DNA of 33,482 nt. Origin: a virus. The position numbers were made by a program, and so were the translations under genes. The stretch lies in IMG/VR virus record IMGVR_UViG_3300036791_000905, positions 1-33,482 of that record, one strand, 5' to 3'. The stretch's first letter is position 1. Every line of letters starts with the position of its first letter. Below, one piece after another: positions 23,697 to 29,553 of the stretch. The notes beneath the pieces were generated by a model. That model was given only the letters and a program-made list of their open reading frames with translations, did not search any database and was not told the origin of the DNA.

Positions 23697-23804
23697 ATGA
23701 GTGCTGGCGGGCTGGTGGCGTTGTCGGCGATCTTCGCGCTCGTGGCGTTCGCGGGCGCCTATGCGCTCGGCGTGGGAGGCAGGGGCGGCGGGACGAAGAA
23801 ATAG
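23697..23804 (+). CDS. 35-aa single-pass membrane microprotein
   Basis: ATG 23697 opens a 35-residue frame: a Gly-rich start, then a single membrane helix (LVALSAIFALVAFAGAYALG, residues 6-25) and a basic Gly-rich tail ending GGTKK. A GTG two codons upstream is also in frame. It follows the 83-aa gene by 18 bases and shares a Gly/Lys tail ending with it. The clean hydrophobic helix with a positive end supports translation, but no clear ribosome site is visible. It may be an antiholin-like or accessory lysis peptide. Confidence 0.45.
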   Translation: MSAGGLVALSAIFALVAFAGAYALGVGGRGGGTKK

Positions 23805-23814
23805 GCGCATCGGG

Positions 23815-23982
23815 CTAGCGCAGCTGAACGTGCTGGATCAGCACGCCAAGCTCGCCGGCAATCTGGCCGAGCTGGTAGGACATCGTCACCACCATGCCGA
23901 GCGTGGCGATGGTCAGTGCCGCGGACACCCCGACCGCCCAGGTGAGCGTGGTGAAGCGGTGGCGGATCTGCTCGTCGTCCAT
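23815..23982 (-). CDS. 55-aa single-pass membrane protein
   Basis: On the complement, ATG at 23982 gives 55 residues: a charged N-terminus (MDDEQIRHRFTTLTW), one membrane helix (AVGVSAALTIATLGMVVTMSY, about residues 16-36) and a short amphipathic helix (LGQIAGELGVLIQHVQLR). GGGGGA lies before the start inside the end of the upstream 70-aa gene; the two are 3 bases apart and surely co-translated. The charged-helix-tail layout fits a lysis accessory, but no family is recognised. Confidence 0.6.
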   Translation of the reverse strand: MDDEQIRHRFTTLTWAVGVSAALTIATLGMVVTMSYQLGQIAGELGVLIQHVQLR

Positions 23983-23985
23983 GAA

Positions 23986-24198
23986 TTATCCCCCGAACGC
24001 TTTGACCAGCAGCGCGCCGATCGCGGCGCCGGCGCCCAACAGGGCGGCGGAAGCGGTCATGCCTTGGAACAGCAGACGCCAGCCTTCGAAGGCTTTCATC
24101 TGGTGGATCTGCTCGGCGCGCAGCTCAAGATCGCGCAGCAGCAAATCCCATTTCGCCCGTTGCTCCTGTTCGGCGGTCGGCAGCGTCGTGGCGCTCAT
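23986..24198 (-). CDS. 70-aa membrane-anchored helical protein
   Basis: On the complement, a 70-residue protein. Residues 8-38 form a charged helix (EQEQRAKWDLLLRDLELRAE and onward) and residues 45-66 a Gly/Ala-rich membrane helix (QGMTASAALLGAGAAIGALL). Only Lys-Ala-Phe-Gly-Gly follows. This C-terminal-anchor shape is seen in small phage proteins next to lysis genes. It is the first gene of a pair with the 55-aa protein. It is separated from the upstream 77-aa gene by 82 bases holding a dyad. Confidence 0.65.
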   Translation of the reverse strand: MSATTLPTAEQEQRAKWDLLLRDLELRAEQIHQMKAFEGWRLLFQGMTASAALLGAGAAIGALLVKAFGG

Positions 24199-24224
24199 CG
24201 CCAGGCGGTATCCTTCGATCGTCC

Positions 24225-24280
24225 CTGGGGATTACCCCCTGGGGAAATTGCACCAGGCGCGATAACCGCGATTATCGCGC
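24225..24280 (-). promoter_or_regulatory. Dyads between 77-aa and 70-aa minus-strand genes
   Basis: GCGCGATAA (24257-24265) and TTATCGCGC (24272-24280) form a perfect 9-bp inverted repeat around six bases and end exactly at the stop of the 77-aa gene. Next to it GGGGATTACCCC (about 24226-24237) forms a second short dyad. No T run follows on the minus strand, so this is an attenuator or operator candidate rather than a clear terminator. Confidence 0.4.
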
Positions 24281-24514
24281 TCATTGCTTGCGGTGCACCT
24301 CGAAGGTCGTCTCTCGACCGGGAACCTCCGGCACGATGCGCCGCAACAGCTCCTCAGCCTCGCGGAGCGTGGCGCCGTCCTTGTCATGGATCGTAAAGCT
24401 CCAGTGTCGCTGGTCGCGGTCGAGGCCGCGGATGAAATTGACAAGGGCCGCCAGCTCGAACGGCGTGAACCGGCCGCCAATGGTGACCGTGATCGCCCGT
24501 TCGTCGTCGCTCAT
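24281..24514 (-). CDS. Small hypothetical alpha/beta protein
   Basis: A 77-residue protein, minus strand, start coupled to the upstream 172-aa gene by an ATGA overlap. The pattern is strand-helix-strand-helix-strand: ITVTIGGRFT, PFELAALVNFIRGLD, HWSFTIHDKDG, ATLREAEELLRRIV and TTFEVHRKQ. This regular alternation indicates a real, compact cytosolic fold. I do not recognise a family. It sits in the accessory block between the lysis-position genes and the integrase. Confidence 0.6.
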   Translation of the reverse strand: MSDDERAITVTIGGRFTPFELAALVNFIRGLDRDQRHWSFTIHDKDGATLREAEELLRRIVPEVPGRETTFEVHRKQ

Positions 24515-25029
24515 CGCGAATCTCCCAGGGCGTGCCGAACCGAACGCCAGGCCTCCGTGTAAGAACCCGGCGGCCCGGGAGTAAGCGGATCGGGAGTCGC
24601 GCCCATTACGACGACAAATCCGACCTCGGGATCGCCCCGTGTGTGGATGTGCGCGAGAATGTCCAAGGCTTGCATCAGAGGCATCAGGTCTGTGGTCTCG
24701 CCAGGGTCATTCATCGTGCCGATCTTCTCAGCTCCGCGATCGCGGAACCAAGTATCCAGCTTCCCGCCATTCGGCCATTCCTTAGTGGGTGGTATGTGCC
24801 GCCAGGTATTCCAGAGTGGCAGGCCACGCTCGTGCAACATGCGCGCGAGCCTCCACTGTTCGTCGTCTGCCTCGAGTATCAGGCAGCCGTCGCAAGTCTG
24901 GCTTAAATCATCGGCCAACTTGCCCCAGACGGCGCCACTCTGGGAGGAGATTTCGTGGCCGCAATCCATTAGGTGAGCGCCAATGATATTTTCGCACTGA
25001 GTGCCTCGGCCAAGGATTAGGATCCGCAT
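24511..25029 (-). CDS. Rossmann-like accessory protein overlapping integrase
   Basis: A 172-residue protein, minus strand. The N-terminus MRILILGRGTQCENIIGAHL is a strand-Gly-rich loop-helix typical of nucleotide-binding Rossmann folds. A second strand (CDGCLILEADDEQWRLARML) and a third (VGFVVVMGATPDPLTPG) follow, with a WNTWRHIPPTKEWPNGG segment between. I recognise no family; it is not evidently a methyltransferase or oxidoreductase. Its start lies 13 bases inside the end of int1, and its stop overlaps the 77-aa gene. It would thus be expressed with the integrase, in the prophage state or early on, and may be a host-fitness or defence gene. Composition is less GC-extreme than that of its neighbours. 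Confidence 0.55.
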   Translation of the reverse strand: MRILILGRGTQCENIIGAHLMDCGHEISSQSGAVWGKLADDLSQTCDGCLILEADDEQWRLARMLHERGLPLWNTWRHIPPTKEWPNGGKLDTWFRDRGAEKIGTMNDPGETTDLMPLMQALDILAHIHTRGDPEVGFVVVMGATPDPLTPGPPGSYTEAWRSVRHALGDSR

Positions 25030-26129
25030 CGTGCCGGTCCTCCCATCGCGTCCTCAAGCACGGCGATCGCCTGTGCGTCATCGCGCGGCAGCGCGTGGGC
25101 GTAGACGCCGAGCGTCGTCCTGATATCGGCGTGGCCGAGCCGCGCCTGCACGGCGCGAGGGTTGATCCCTGCGGAGATCAACGCGGTCGCGTGTGCGTGC
25201 CGGAGCCCGTGCAGCGACACGCCATCCGGCAGCGCTCGGCGGACCTGCTGCGAGACCGTGTCGGGATTGGCAAACGAGAGCCCGTCAGGGCCAGGAAACA
25301 CCGGCAGGCTATCTAGGGGCACCCCAGCGGCCAGAGCCCGTTCAGCGGCCCGGATTCGCCGCGCGCGGAGCAACTCCGCGGCGGCTGGCGGCAACGCCAC
25401 GCGGCGGGCGCCGGCGAGCGTCTTCGGTGTCTTCCTTCCCGCCAGTGGACAGAGCGAGCCGGTCACCGCGAGGGCGGCGAAGTCGGCCTCGATGTCGCGC
25501 CAGCGCAGCGCCAGGAGCTCGCCACGGCGTAGGCCCGTCGCCAGGGCCAGCGCGATCAGTTCACCGATTGTTCCCGACTCGGTGCCGACTCGGGAACTGA
25601 CATTAGAAAAAAAGAAAGCGAATCGCTCGGGGGGTAGCACATCGCGCTGCCGGGGCGGCTGGCGCAGATGGCGGATCGCGGCCAGCGGATCGGCGCCGAT
25701 GACGCCGAGTCGCAGCGCCTCGGCGGTGAGCGCCTTGGCCAGCCGGAGCGCCGACCAGATGGTGACCGGCGACAGGCCGCGCTCGAGCATGGCGCGCTGC
25801 AGGTCGAGGCCATGGCCGGCGGTGAGGCTGCCGATGCGGCGGCTGCCGAGGGCGGGCAATACGTGCAGGTCGAGCAGCTCGCGGTAGCGGGCTGCGGTCG
25901 CTGGTGCCAGGCCGGGCGTGGCGAGCGTCATCCAGCTTTCTGCCCAGGCGGCGAAGCTGGTCGCGGCCGAAGCCGGCGGGGCGCCGCGGCTGCCGAGCTC
26001 GGCTGCGAATCGGGCGCCTTCGGTGCGTGCCTCGGTCTCGGTTGCGGCGTAGCGGTAGTGGTCGTGGCCTTGGTGACGGACCCGGATTTGCCAGGCGGCG
26101 CCGCGCTGGCGGATATTGAGGGAAGCCAT
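25017..26129 (-). CDS. Tyrosine recombinase / phage integrase (int1)
   Basis: A 370-residue protein, minus strand. Residues 1-45 are an AP2-like arm-binding start (IRQRGAAWQIRVRHQGHDHY). Residues 55-150 are the SAM-like core-binding domain. Residues about 165-355 are the catalytic domain: Arg201 in ATGLRRGELLALRW, Lys233 or Lys236 in GRKTPKT, His307 and Arg310 in SLHGLRHAHATAL, His333 in RLGHADI and the nucleophile Tyr343 in TLGVYAHAL. All catalytic residues are present. It would recombine attP with a host attB. The segment at residues 172-188 is odd: seven T, then a 28-bp hairpin in coding DNA. The start is near a possible -35 TTGACA (26191-26186, complement). Confidence 0.87.
   Translation of the reverse strand: MASLNIRQRGAAWQIRVRHQGHDHYRYAATETEARTEGARFAAELGSRGAPPASAATSFAAWAESWMTLATPGLAPATAARYRELLDLHVLPALGSRRIGSLTAGHGLDLQRAMLERGLSPVTIWSALRLAKALTAEALRLGVIGADPLAAIRHLRQPPRQRDVLPPERFAFFFSNVSSRVGTESGTIGELIALALATGLRRGELLALRWRDIEADFAALAVTGSLCPLAGRKTPKTLAGARRVALPPAAAELLRARRIRAAERALAAGVPLDSLPVFPGPDGLSFANPDTVSQQVRRALPDGVSLHGLRHAHATALISAGINPRAVQARLGHADIRTTLGVYAHALPRDDAQAIAVLEDAMGGPARCGS
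25570..25613 (-). other. Hairpin plus T7 tract within int1
   Basis: GTTCCCGA (25570-25577) and TCGGGAAC (25590-25597) form an 8-bp stem with an inner CGG-TG-CCG stem. On the coding strand it is preceded, 9 bases upstream, by seven T (25613-25607) followed by CTAA. The arrangement looks like a slippage site with a downstream hairpin, but lies in an open frame. Confidence 0.4.
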
Positions 26130-26162
26130 GGGGAGTGTCGGCCTTTGTCAGCGAATCCCAGT

Positions 26163-26191
26163 CAGGTAGGGAAAGGGCCGCCGGTTGTCAA
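26163..26191 (-). promoter_or_regulatory. Weak candidate promoter for int1
   Basis: On the minus strand TTGACA (26191-26186) is followed after 17 bases by TACCTG (26168-26163), which has a poor -10. The inverted pair CTTTGTC (26143-26149) and GACAAAG (26201-26207) brackets the region and may be a protein site. The divergent plus-strand gene starts at 26209. Confidence 0.3.
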
Positions 26192-26208
26192 GGCGAAATG
26201 GACAAAGC

Positions 26209-26484
26209 ATGACTGACGCGCGCGCGGCGCGCCTGTACCGGGTGTATAGGCGCGGATCGGCCGCCGGGGGCGGCGTGGACGACGGGGGGCTCGATGATCT
26301 GCTGCACCCCGATGCCAACGAATTCATCAGCAGCAGGAAGTCGTATGCCATCCGGCAGCCGTCGTTGCGTCTTCTGCTGCGGCGCCTCAACCAGATCCGA
26401 GAGACCCAGACGCGGATCTTGCGCGTTCTCGAGATGGTCCCGCCGACCAAGAAGGGCCGGCGTCAAGGCCCGTCTCAAAACTGA
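26209..26484 (+). CDS. Small basic hypothetical protein
   Basis: A 91-residue protein, divergent from int1. I prefer ATG 26209 (MTDARAARLYRVYRRG); TTG 26185 in the same frame would add 8 residues. The centre is Gly/Asp-rich (GGGVDDGGLDDLLHPDANEF), followed by a long basic helix (LRLLLRRLNQIRETQTRILRVLEMV). It ends GPSQN, with the stop inside the first GTCTCA-n4-TGAGAC dyad. No family recognised; the ribosome site is weak. Confidence 0.5.
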   Translation: MTDARAARLYRVYRRGSAAGGGVDDGGLDDLLHPDANEFISSRKSYAIRQPSLRLLLRRLNQIRETQTRILRVLEMVPPTKKGRRQGPSQN

Positions 26485-26488
26485 GACG
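26471..26488. repeat. GTCTCA-n4-TGAGAC dyad, copy 1
   Basis: CGTCTCA (26471-26477) and TGAGACG (26482-26488) around AAAC; the stop of the 91-aa gene lies in it. A near-identical copy is at 26905-26920. Together they look like paired operators or a duplicated 3' end. Confidence 0.6.
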
Positions 26489-26606
26489 TGCGCCGCCGGG
26501 GTTGGGATCGGAGTGCGGTGCGGGGGGAAGGACGGATGAGAGTGGTGCAATGGCGGGTCGGTCAGGTGTTGGTGTGGTGGGGGGTTTGCCTGCAGGAGCC
26601 GCCGAA

Positions 26607-26753
26607 ATGGGGGTGCGATCGCTTCGGCAAGTTCCTGGTCAGGCTTGGCGCCGACTATTTCTGGTCGCCGCGGTTTCCTTGGGGGCGCTCGCGTGGCTGA
26701 TATCAGGACGGGAATGGAGCGGGTGTTCGCCCATGAACGGTGGATGCGGCTGA
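26607..26753 (+). CDS. Possible 48-aa membrane protein
   Basis: ATG 26607 has an excellent ribosome site (AGGAG, 26594-26598, 8-base spacing). The 48-residue product has a basic start (MGVRSLRQVPGQAWRR), one membrane helix (LFLVAAVSLGALAWLI) and a short Gly/Cys tail. It overlaps the 67-aa membrane gene out of frame by 40 bases. An alternative frame, ATG 26536 to 26700 (54 aa, Trp-rich), occupies the same DNA, and I cannot tell which is used. Nested overlapping membrane genes of this kind are typical of lysis cassettes. Confidence 0.4.
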   Translation: MGVRSLRQVPGQAWRRLFLVAAVSLGALAWLISGREWSGCSPMNGGCG

Positions 26754-26917
26754 TCAGCGCGGTGGGCTGGCTATGCGCCGCTCTTGGGTGGGCCGGCGTC
26801 GCTTTGCTTGCCCATTCGTGGCCAGCCGCAGGTGTTGCGGGTGCCTGCCTGATGGGGGCTCTGGCATGGGTCGAGCGACTGCCTCGGTATCCCCGCAAGG
26901 ACCCGTCTCAGTTCTGA
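26714..26917 (+). CDS. 67-aa membrane protein with two predicted helices
   Basis: ATG 26714 is preceded by AGGA (26705-26708) at short spacing. GTG 26693 in frame is an alternative that would add seven residues. The product begins MERVFAHERWMR, then has two membrane helices (LISAVGWLCAALGWAGVALL and AAGVAGACLMGALAWV) with a very short turn, and a basic tail (ERLPRYPRKDPSQF). Size and hairpin topology suit a class II holin. The final residues PSQF resemble the GPSQN end of the 91-aa gene, because both genes end inside the same 3' dyad. Confidence 0.5.
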   Translation: MERVFAHERWMRLISAVGWLCAALGWAGVALLAHSWPAAGVAGACLMGALAWVERLPRYPRKDPSQF

Positions 26918-26920
26918 GAC
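26905..26920. repeat. GTCTCA-n4-TGAGAC dyad, copy 2
   Basis: GTCTCAG (26905-26911) and CTGAGAC (26914-26920). The surrounding CCCGTCTCA...CTGAGAC is shared with the copy at 26471-26488, and each copy contains the stop codon of the gene before it. Confidence 0.6.
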
Positions 26921-27216
26921 AGTGCCGGGTAATCCAGCCTTTATCCACCGGCCGCAGGGGGTTATGATGTGCCGCCTTAATGAAAATGAGACGCCGGCAG
27001 GCCCGCCGCAAGTGCTTGATTTGCTTGATAAAAAAGGGCCGCTCCGGAGAGCGGCCCAGTCTTAGGGAGGCATGTTTTCATCCACCGGCGCAACCAGCCG
27101 TTACGGTAAACTGCGTGAGTTTTGCAGCAATCACGGTAGTTGCGCTTATCACCCGGCGTTTTCCAAAACCCTCATTCCGTATAGTATAAAAATCAAAGAT
27201 AGATGGAGATGAAATC
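26918..27216. other. Gene-free interval with control signals
   Basis: About 300 bases without a convincing gene. It holds the end of the second dyad, a TTATCCACC (26941-26949) one base from a DnaA box, a related ATCCACCGGC at about 27077, the strong minus-strand terminator at 27030-27057, and an AT-rich stretch (27159-27200) with TATAGT and TATAAA that may be the promoter of the 64-aa gene. It may mark a boundary between two modules. Confidence 0.45.
27030..27057 (-). terminator. Strong intrinsic terminator, minus strand
   Basis: On the minus strand GGGCCGCTC-TCCG-GAGCGGCCC (27057-27036) is a perfect 9-bp stem followed at once by six T (27035-27030). It would stop leftward transcription from the int2 operon (27496-29958) before it reaches the plus-strand genes at 26.2-26.9 kb. 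Confidence 0.8.
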
Positions 27217-27411
27217 GTGTCTCAAAATATGGAATTGGCGGGGTCTGCGGGCGGATGGGAAGATGTCGCCTCGGATCGCGTGGGTGATTACACCGAGCGG
27301 CTGCGGGTGCCTGGCGGCTGGCTCTACCGCGTGGTCTTCCATAGCAATCTCGGCGGCAAGGACGATCAGATCGGGGTCGCGCTCGCGTTCGTCCCCAAGC
27401 CGGGCTTCTAG
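27217..27411 (+). CDS. Small hypothetical beta protein
   Basis: A 64-residue protein, GTG start with GGAG 8 bases before it. The second half reads DYTERLRVPGGWLYRVVFHS, then DDQIGVALAFVPKPGF, a regular beta pattern like a small barrel. I recognise similar short proteins in alphaproteobacterial genomes but know no function. The AT-rich DNA upstream may be its promoter. It is convergent with the int2 operon. Confidence 0.6.
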   Translation: MSQNMELAGSAGGWEDVASDRVGDYTERLRVPGGWLYRVVFHSNLGGKDDQIGVALAFVPKPGF

Positions 27412-27495
27412 GGACCAGGGGTCTGCGGGTGGGTCGATCGTTGAAGCTGCAGCGCCGCCCGCATTCCGCCCCGCGCGGTCCGCGAATCCGTCGGG

Positions 27496-28152
27496 TCAGC
27501 TCGACGCGACCGCGCGGGGTGTCTGGCGCGGCTCGGCCGGGAACAGGTGGTCGAGATAGGGCGCCAGCGCGAAGACAATCGGCCAAACCGCGGCCAGCCC
27601 GTCACGCGAGCCAGGTCCGACCACGCCAATGATCGCCGGGCATATGCCGTCGCCGATCATCTGTTCGATCGCGTGAAACAGCCTGGCGCGCTTCGACACA
27701 ACCGAGAACAGCACGCCGATCAGCCGCCGGCAGTGCTCTTGCGATAGCTGCCGCGTCCGCTTGCCTGGCTTGCCGCCATGCTTGTCGATCGCATCTTCGA
27801 TCGCGAGCATGCATGCCGCCGGCTCGATCTCGCGGCCATCCATGTGCGCGGTCACATAGCGAATGCAGTCTTGGACTGCATCGAGCCGCGTCCCCTTGGG
27901 TGGCGGGAACATCTGCAAGGTTAGCACCTTGCGTGGGTTGGCCAGCACGATCAGCACAACACCGAGTTGAACCGCGACGGCGGATCCGGCGACGAAACCC
28001 CGCGGCGTCATTCCCGTCACCGCCGGCTTCGACAGCTCGAGTTGAGCGCCCGCCTGGTCGATCGCCGGCGCTAGGGTTTGCGCCAACGTTCCGCCGATCC
28101 GCAGCGCGATGCGATGCCGGGCGTCGGTGTCGAAAGTGTCATCGTCCGACAT
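27496..28152 (-). CDS. Hypothetical protein with hydrophobic segments, last gene of int2 operon
   Basis: A 218-residue protein, minus strand, 12 bases after int2, with a strong ribosome site (AGGGGGAGAG). Residues 52-71 (GFVAGSAVAVQLGVVLIVLA) form a probable membrane helix. The middle is helical and charged (AVQDCIRYVTAHMDGREIEP, KRTRQLSQEHCRRLIGVLFS). Residues about 186-203 (AVWPIVFALAPYLDHLF) are again hydrophobic. No family recognised. Position in the integration operon suggests a lysogeny-linked role, for example superinfection exclusion, but that is inference. Confidence 0.55.
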   Translation of the reverse strand: MSDDDTFDTDARHRIALRIGGTLAQTLAPAIDQAGAQLELSKPAVTGMTPRGFVAGSAVAVQLGVVLIVLANPRKVLTLQMFPPPKGTRLDAVQDCIRYVTAHMDGREIEPAACMLAIEDAIDKHGGKPGKRTRQLSQEHCRRLIGVLFSVVSKRARLFHAIEQMIGDGICPAIIGVVGPGSRDGLAAVWPIVFALAPYLDHLFPAEPRQTPRAVASS

Positions 28153-28164
28153 TTTTCTCTCCCC

Positions 28165-29232
28165 CTAGAACCGCCGGCTCAGCTGGCCCAGCGCCTCGGC
28201 CGCCGGCACAACGAGGATCTGCTGGTCGGCATAGCGGATATACGCCTGGAAGCTTTTTTCGCTGGTGTGTCCGGTCAGCGCCATGACGGAGCGCGTCGAC
28301 ATGCCGAGCTCGATCAGTCGCGTCGCCGCGGTCGCCCGCAGCCCGTGCATCGAGCGATCCGCCGGCAGCTGCGCTGCCTTGCGGGCATCGCCGAACCGGC
28401 GGCAGAACGTCTGCACGTCGGGCCAGCTGGTGCCGCCTTCCCGCGTCAGGATGGTCACCGCGGAGGCCTCGGCGCGCCAGGTGGCGAACCGCTCCGGCCA
28501 TGGCGCGCCGAGCGGGATGATCAACTGCTGGCGGAAGCGCTTGGTCTTCATCGGCGCGATCTTGAGCGCCCGCCCGTCCCAGTCGTGCCAGGTCAGCCGG
28601 ATCAGGTCGCCGAGCCGCGCTGCGGTCGCGAGGGCGAGCCGGATGGCGCGGGTCAGCGGCTCCGGCATGCGCTTGAGGAACGCCTCGATGTCGCGATCGG
28701 TCCACGGCATATGGCCGTGTTGTATCGGATAATTCTTGATCCCGCGGGTCGGATAGAGCTCGCCGATGCCGCGGTTTTGCCGGCCCCAGGCGTAGAGCGA
28801 GCCGAGCGCCTGCAGAAAGATGTTGGCCGCGCCGGTGCTGTGCTTGCCCCAGCGCTCGAGCCCTGATTCGGCGATCGCGGCGCGGATCAGCGCCACCCGC
28901 TCACGCGTCAATTCATTGACCTTGAGCCGCCATAGCGGCTCAAGATGGCCGCGATGCAGTGTTCGGTCATAAAGCTCCTGTGTCGCCGGCGCGAGGTTGG
29001 TCCATTCCGGGCTGGCCTGAAATTGTGCGATCAGCTTTTCCAGTGCCATCTCGCTCCCCACGGTGACGCCCCAGCGGGCGCCGGCGCGCGGCTTCCTGGT
29101 CGGCAACGGGAGCTGCAGGTCTGCTGGGGCAATCGGTTTGCCGGTAACCCGGTCATAGAAATAATCTCGGAGCGTGCCATTCTTGAGGCGGCGGGTGATA
29201 CGGCGGGGATAATCGACACGTTGGCGTCCCAT
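28165..29232 (-). CDS. Tyrosine recombinase / phage integrase (int2)
   Basis: A 355-residue protein, minus strand. I chose ATG 29232 (MGRQRVDYPRR) because GGAGG lies 8 bases before it; the frame extends further upstream without one. The catalytic domain (about 175-345) has Arg206 in ATAARLGDLIRLTW, Lys229 in APMKTKR, His296 and Arg299 in SMHGLRATAATRL, His322 in LTGHTSEKS and Tyr331 in QAYIRYA, so it appears active. It differs strongly from int1 and belongs to a different branch, the Rac-like/'RLGDLIRLTW' type common in Rhizobiales phages. It is followed by the 218-aa gene and preceded by an AlpA-like regulator. Confidence 0.87.
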   Translation of the reverse strand: MGRQRVDYPRRITRRLKNGTLRDYFYDRVTGKPIAPADLQLPLPTRKPRAGARWGVTVGSEMALEKLIAQFQASPEWTNLAPATQELYDRTLHRGHLEPLWRLKVNELTRERVALIRAAIAESGLERWGKHSTGAANIFLQALGSLYAWGRQNRGIGELYPTRGIKNYPIQHGHMPWTDRDIEAFLKRMPEPLTRAIRLALATAARLGDLIRLTWHDWDGRALKIAPMKTKRFRQQLIIPLGAPWPERFATWRAEASAVTILTREGGTSWPDVQTFCRRFGDARKAAQLPADRSMHGLRATAATRLIELGMSTRSVMALTGHTSEKSFQAYIRYADQQILVVPAAEALGQLSRRF

Positions 29233-29290
29233 CGGAGCGGCCTCCATTGCGATCGCGGATCTAGCTCCGCGAAAACGACGTAAGCCTGCC

Positions 29291-29470
29291 TTACCTGGTT
29301 GCCGGCGCAACCGCAAGCCCGGATTTCGTTTTCAAAAATCCTGCCGCCCCCTGCAGCCCTAGAGCGACCGTGGGTGGATGATGGTGGGTCCAAGCCTGAC
29401 ACTTGAGGCCGAACGAAAGGAAGGCAAAGCCGGGCGGCAGGTCGGCGGTCGTTGGTTTACTGTCGCTCAT
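29291..29470 (-). CDS. 59-aa hypothetical protein
   Basis: Minus strand; ATG at 29470 overlaps the stop of the 24-aa frame (ATGA) and has GAGG 5 bases before it. The product reads SDSKPTTADLPPGFAFLSF, GLKCQAWTHHHPPTVALGLQ and a basic end. The HHH and single Cys are notable. No membrane segment or known family. It is the third gene of the AlpA-int2 operon. Confidence 0.5.
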   Translation of the reverse strand: MSDSKPTTADLPPGFAFLSFGLKCQAWTHHHPPTVALGLQGAAGFLKTKSGLAVAPATR

Positions 29471-29541
29471 GGCTCCCTCTTGGGCCGAGGCGGCAGTGCG
29501 AGCTGCAGCTGGGGGTCCTCGATCGGTCGGTCGTTTTGCAT
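29467..29541 (-). CDS. 24-aa microprotein, translationally coupled
   Basis: Minus strand; ATG at 29541 has a near-perfect ribosome site (GGAGAGG) 5 bases upstream and sits 12 bases after the AlpA-like stop. The peptide is MQNDRPIEDPQLQLALPPRP followed by KREP. Its stop overlaps the next ATG. It may be a leader that couples translation of the 59-aa gene rather than a functional peptide. Confidence 0.35.
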   Translation of the reverse strand: MQNDRPIEDPQLQLALPPRPKREP

Positions 29542-29553
29542 CGGTCCTCTCCG

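Noticed and set aside
25570-25613. Classical -1 programmed frameshift in int1
   Set aside because: The tract does not form a proper X XXY YYZ heptamer in the coding frame, and the alternative frame stops immediately, so no fusion product would result.
26536-26700. 54-aa Trp-rich frame as a confident gene
   Set aside because: It overlaps a better-supported frame (ATG 26607 with AGGAG and a membrane helix) and has no recognisable pattern. Kept only as an alternative.
26941-26949. TTATCCACC as a DnaA box or origin
   Set aside because: A single one-mismatch match with no AT-rich unwinding region or iteron series; noted only within the gene-free interval.
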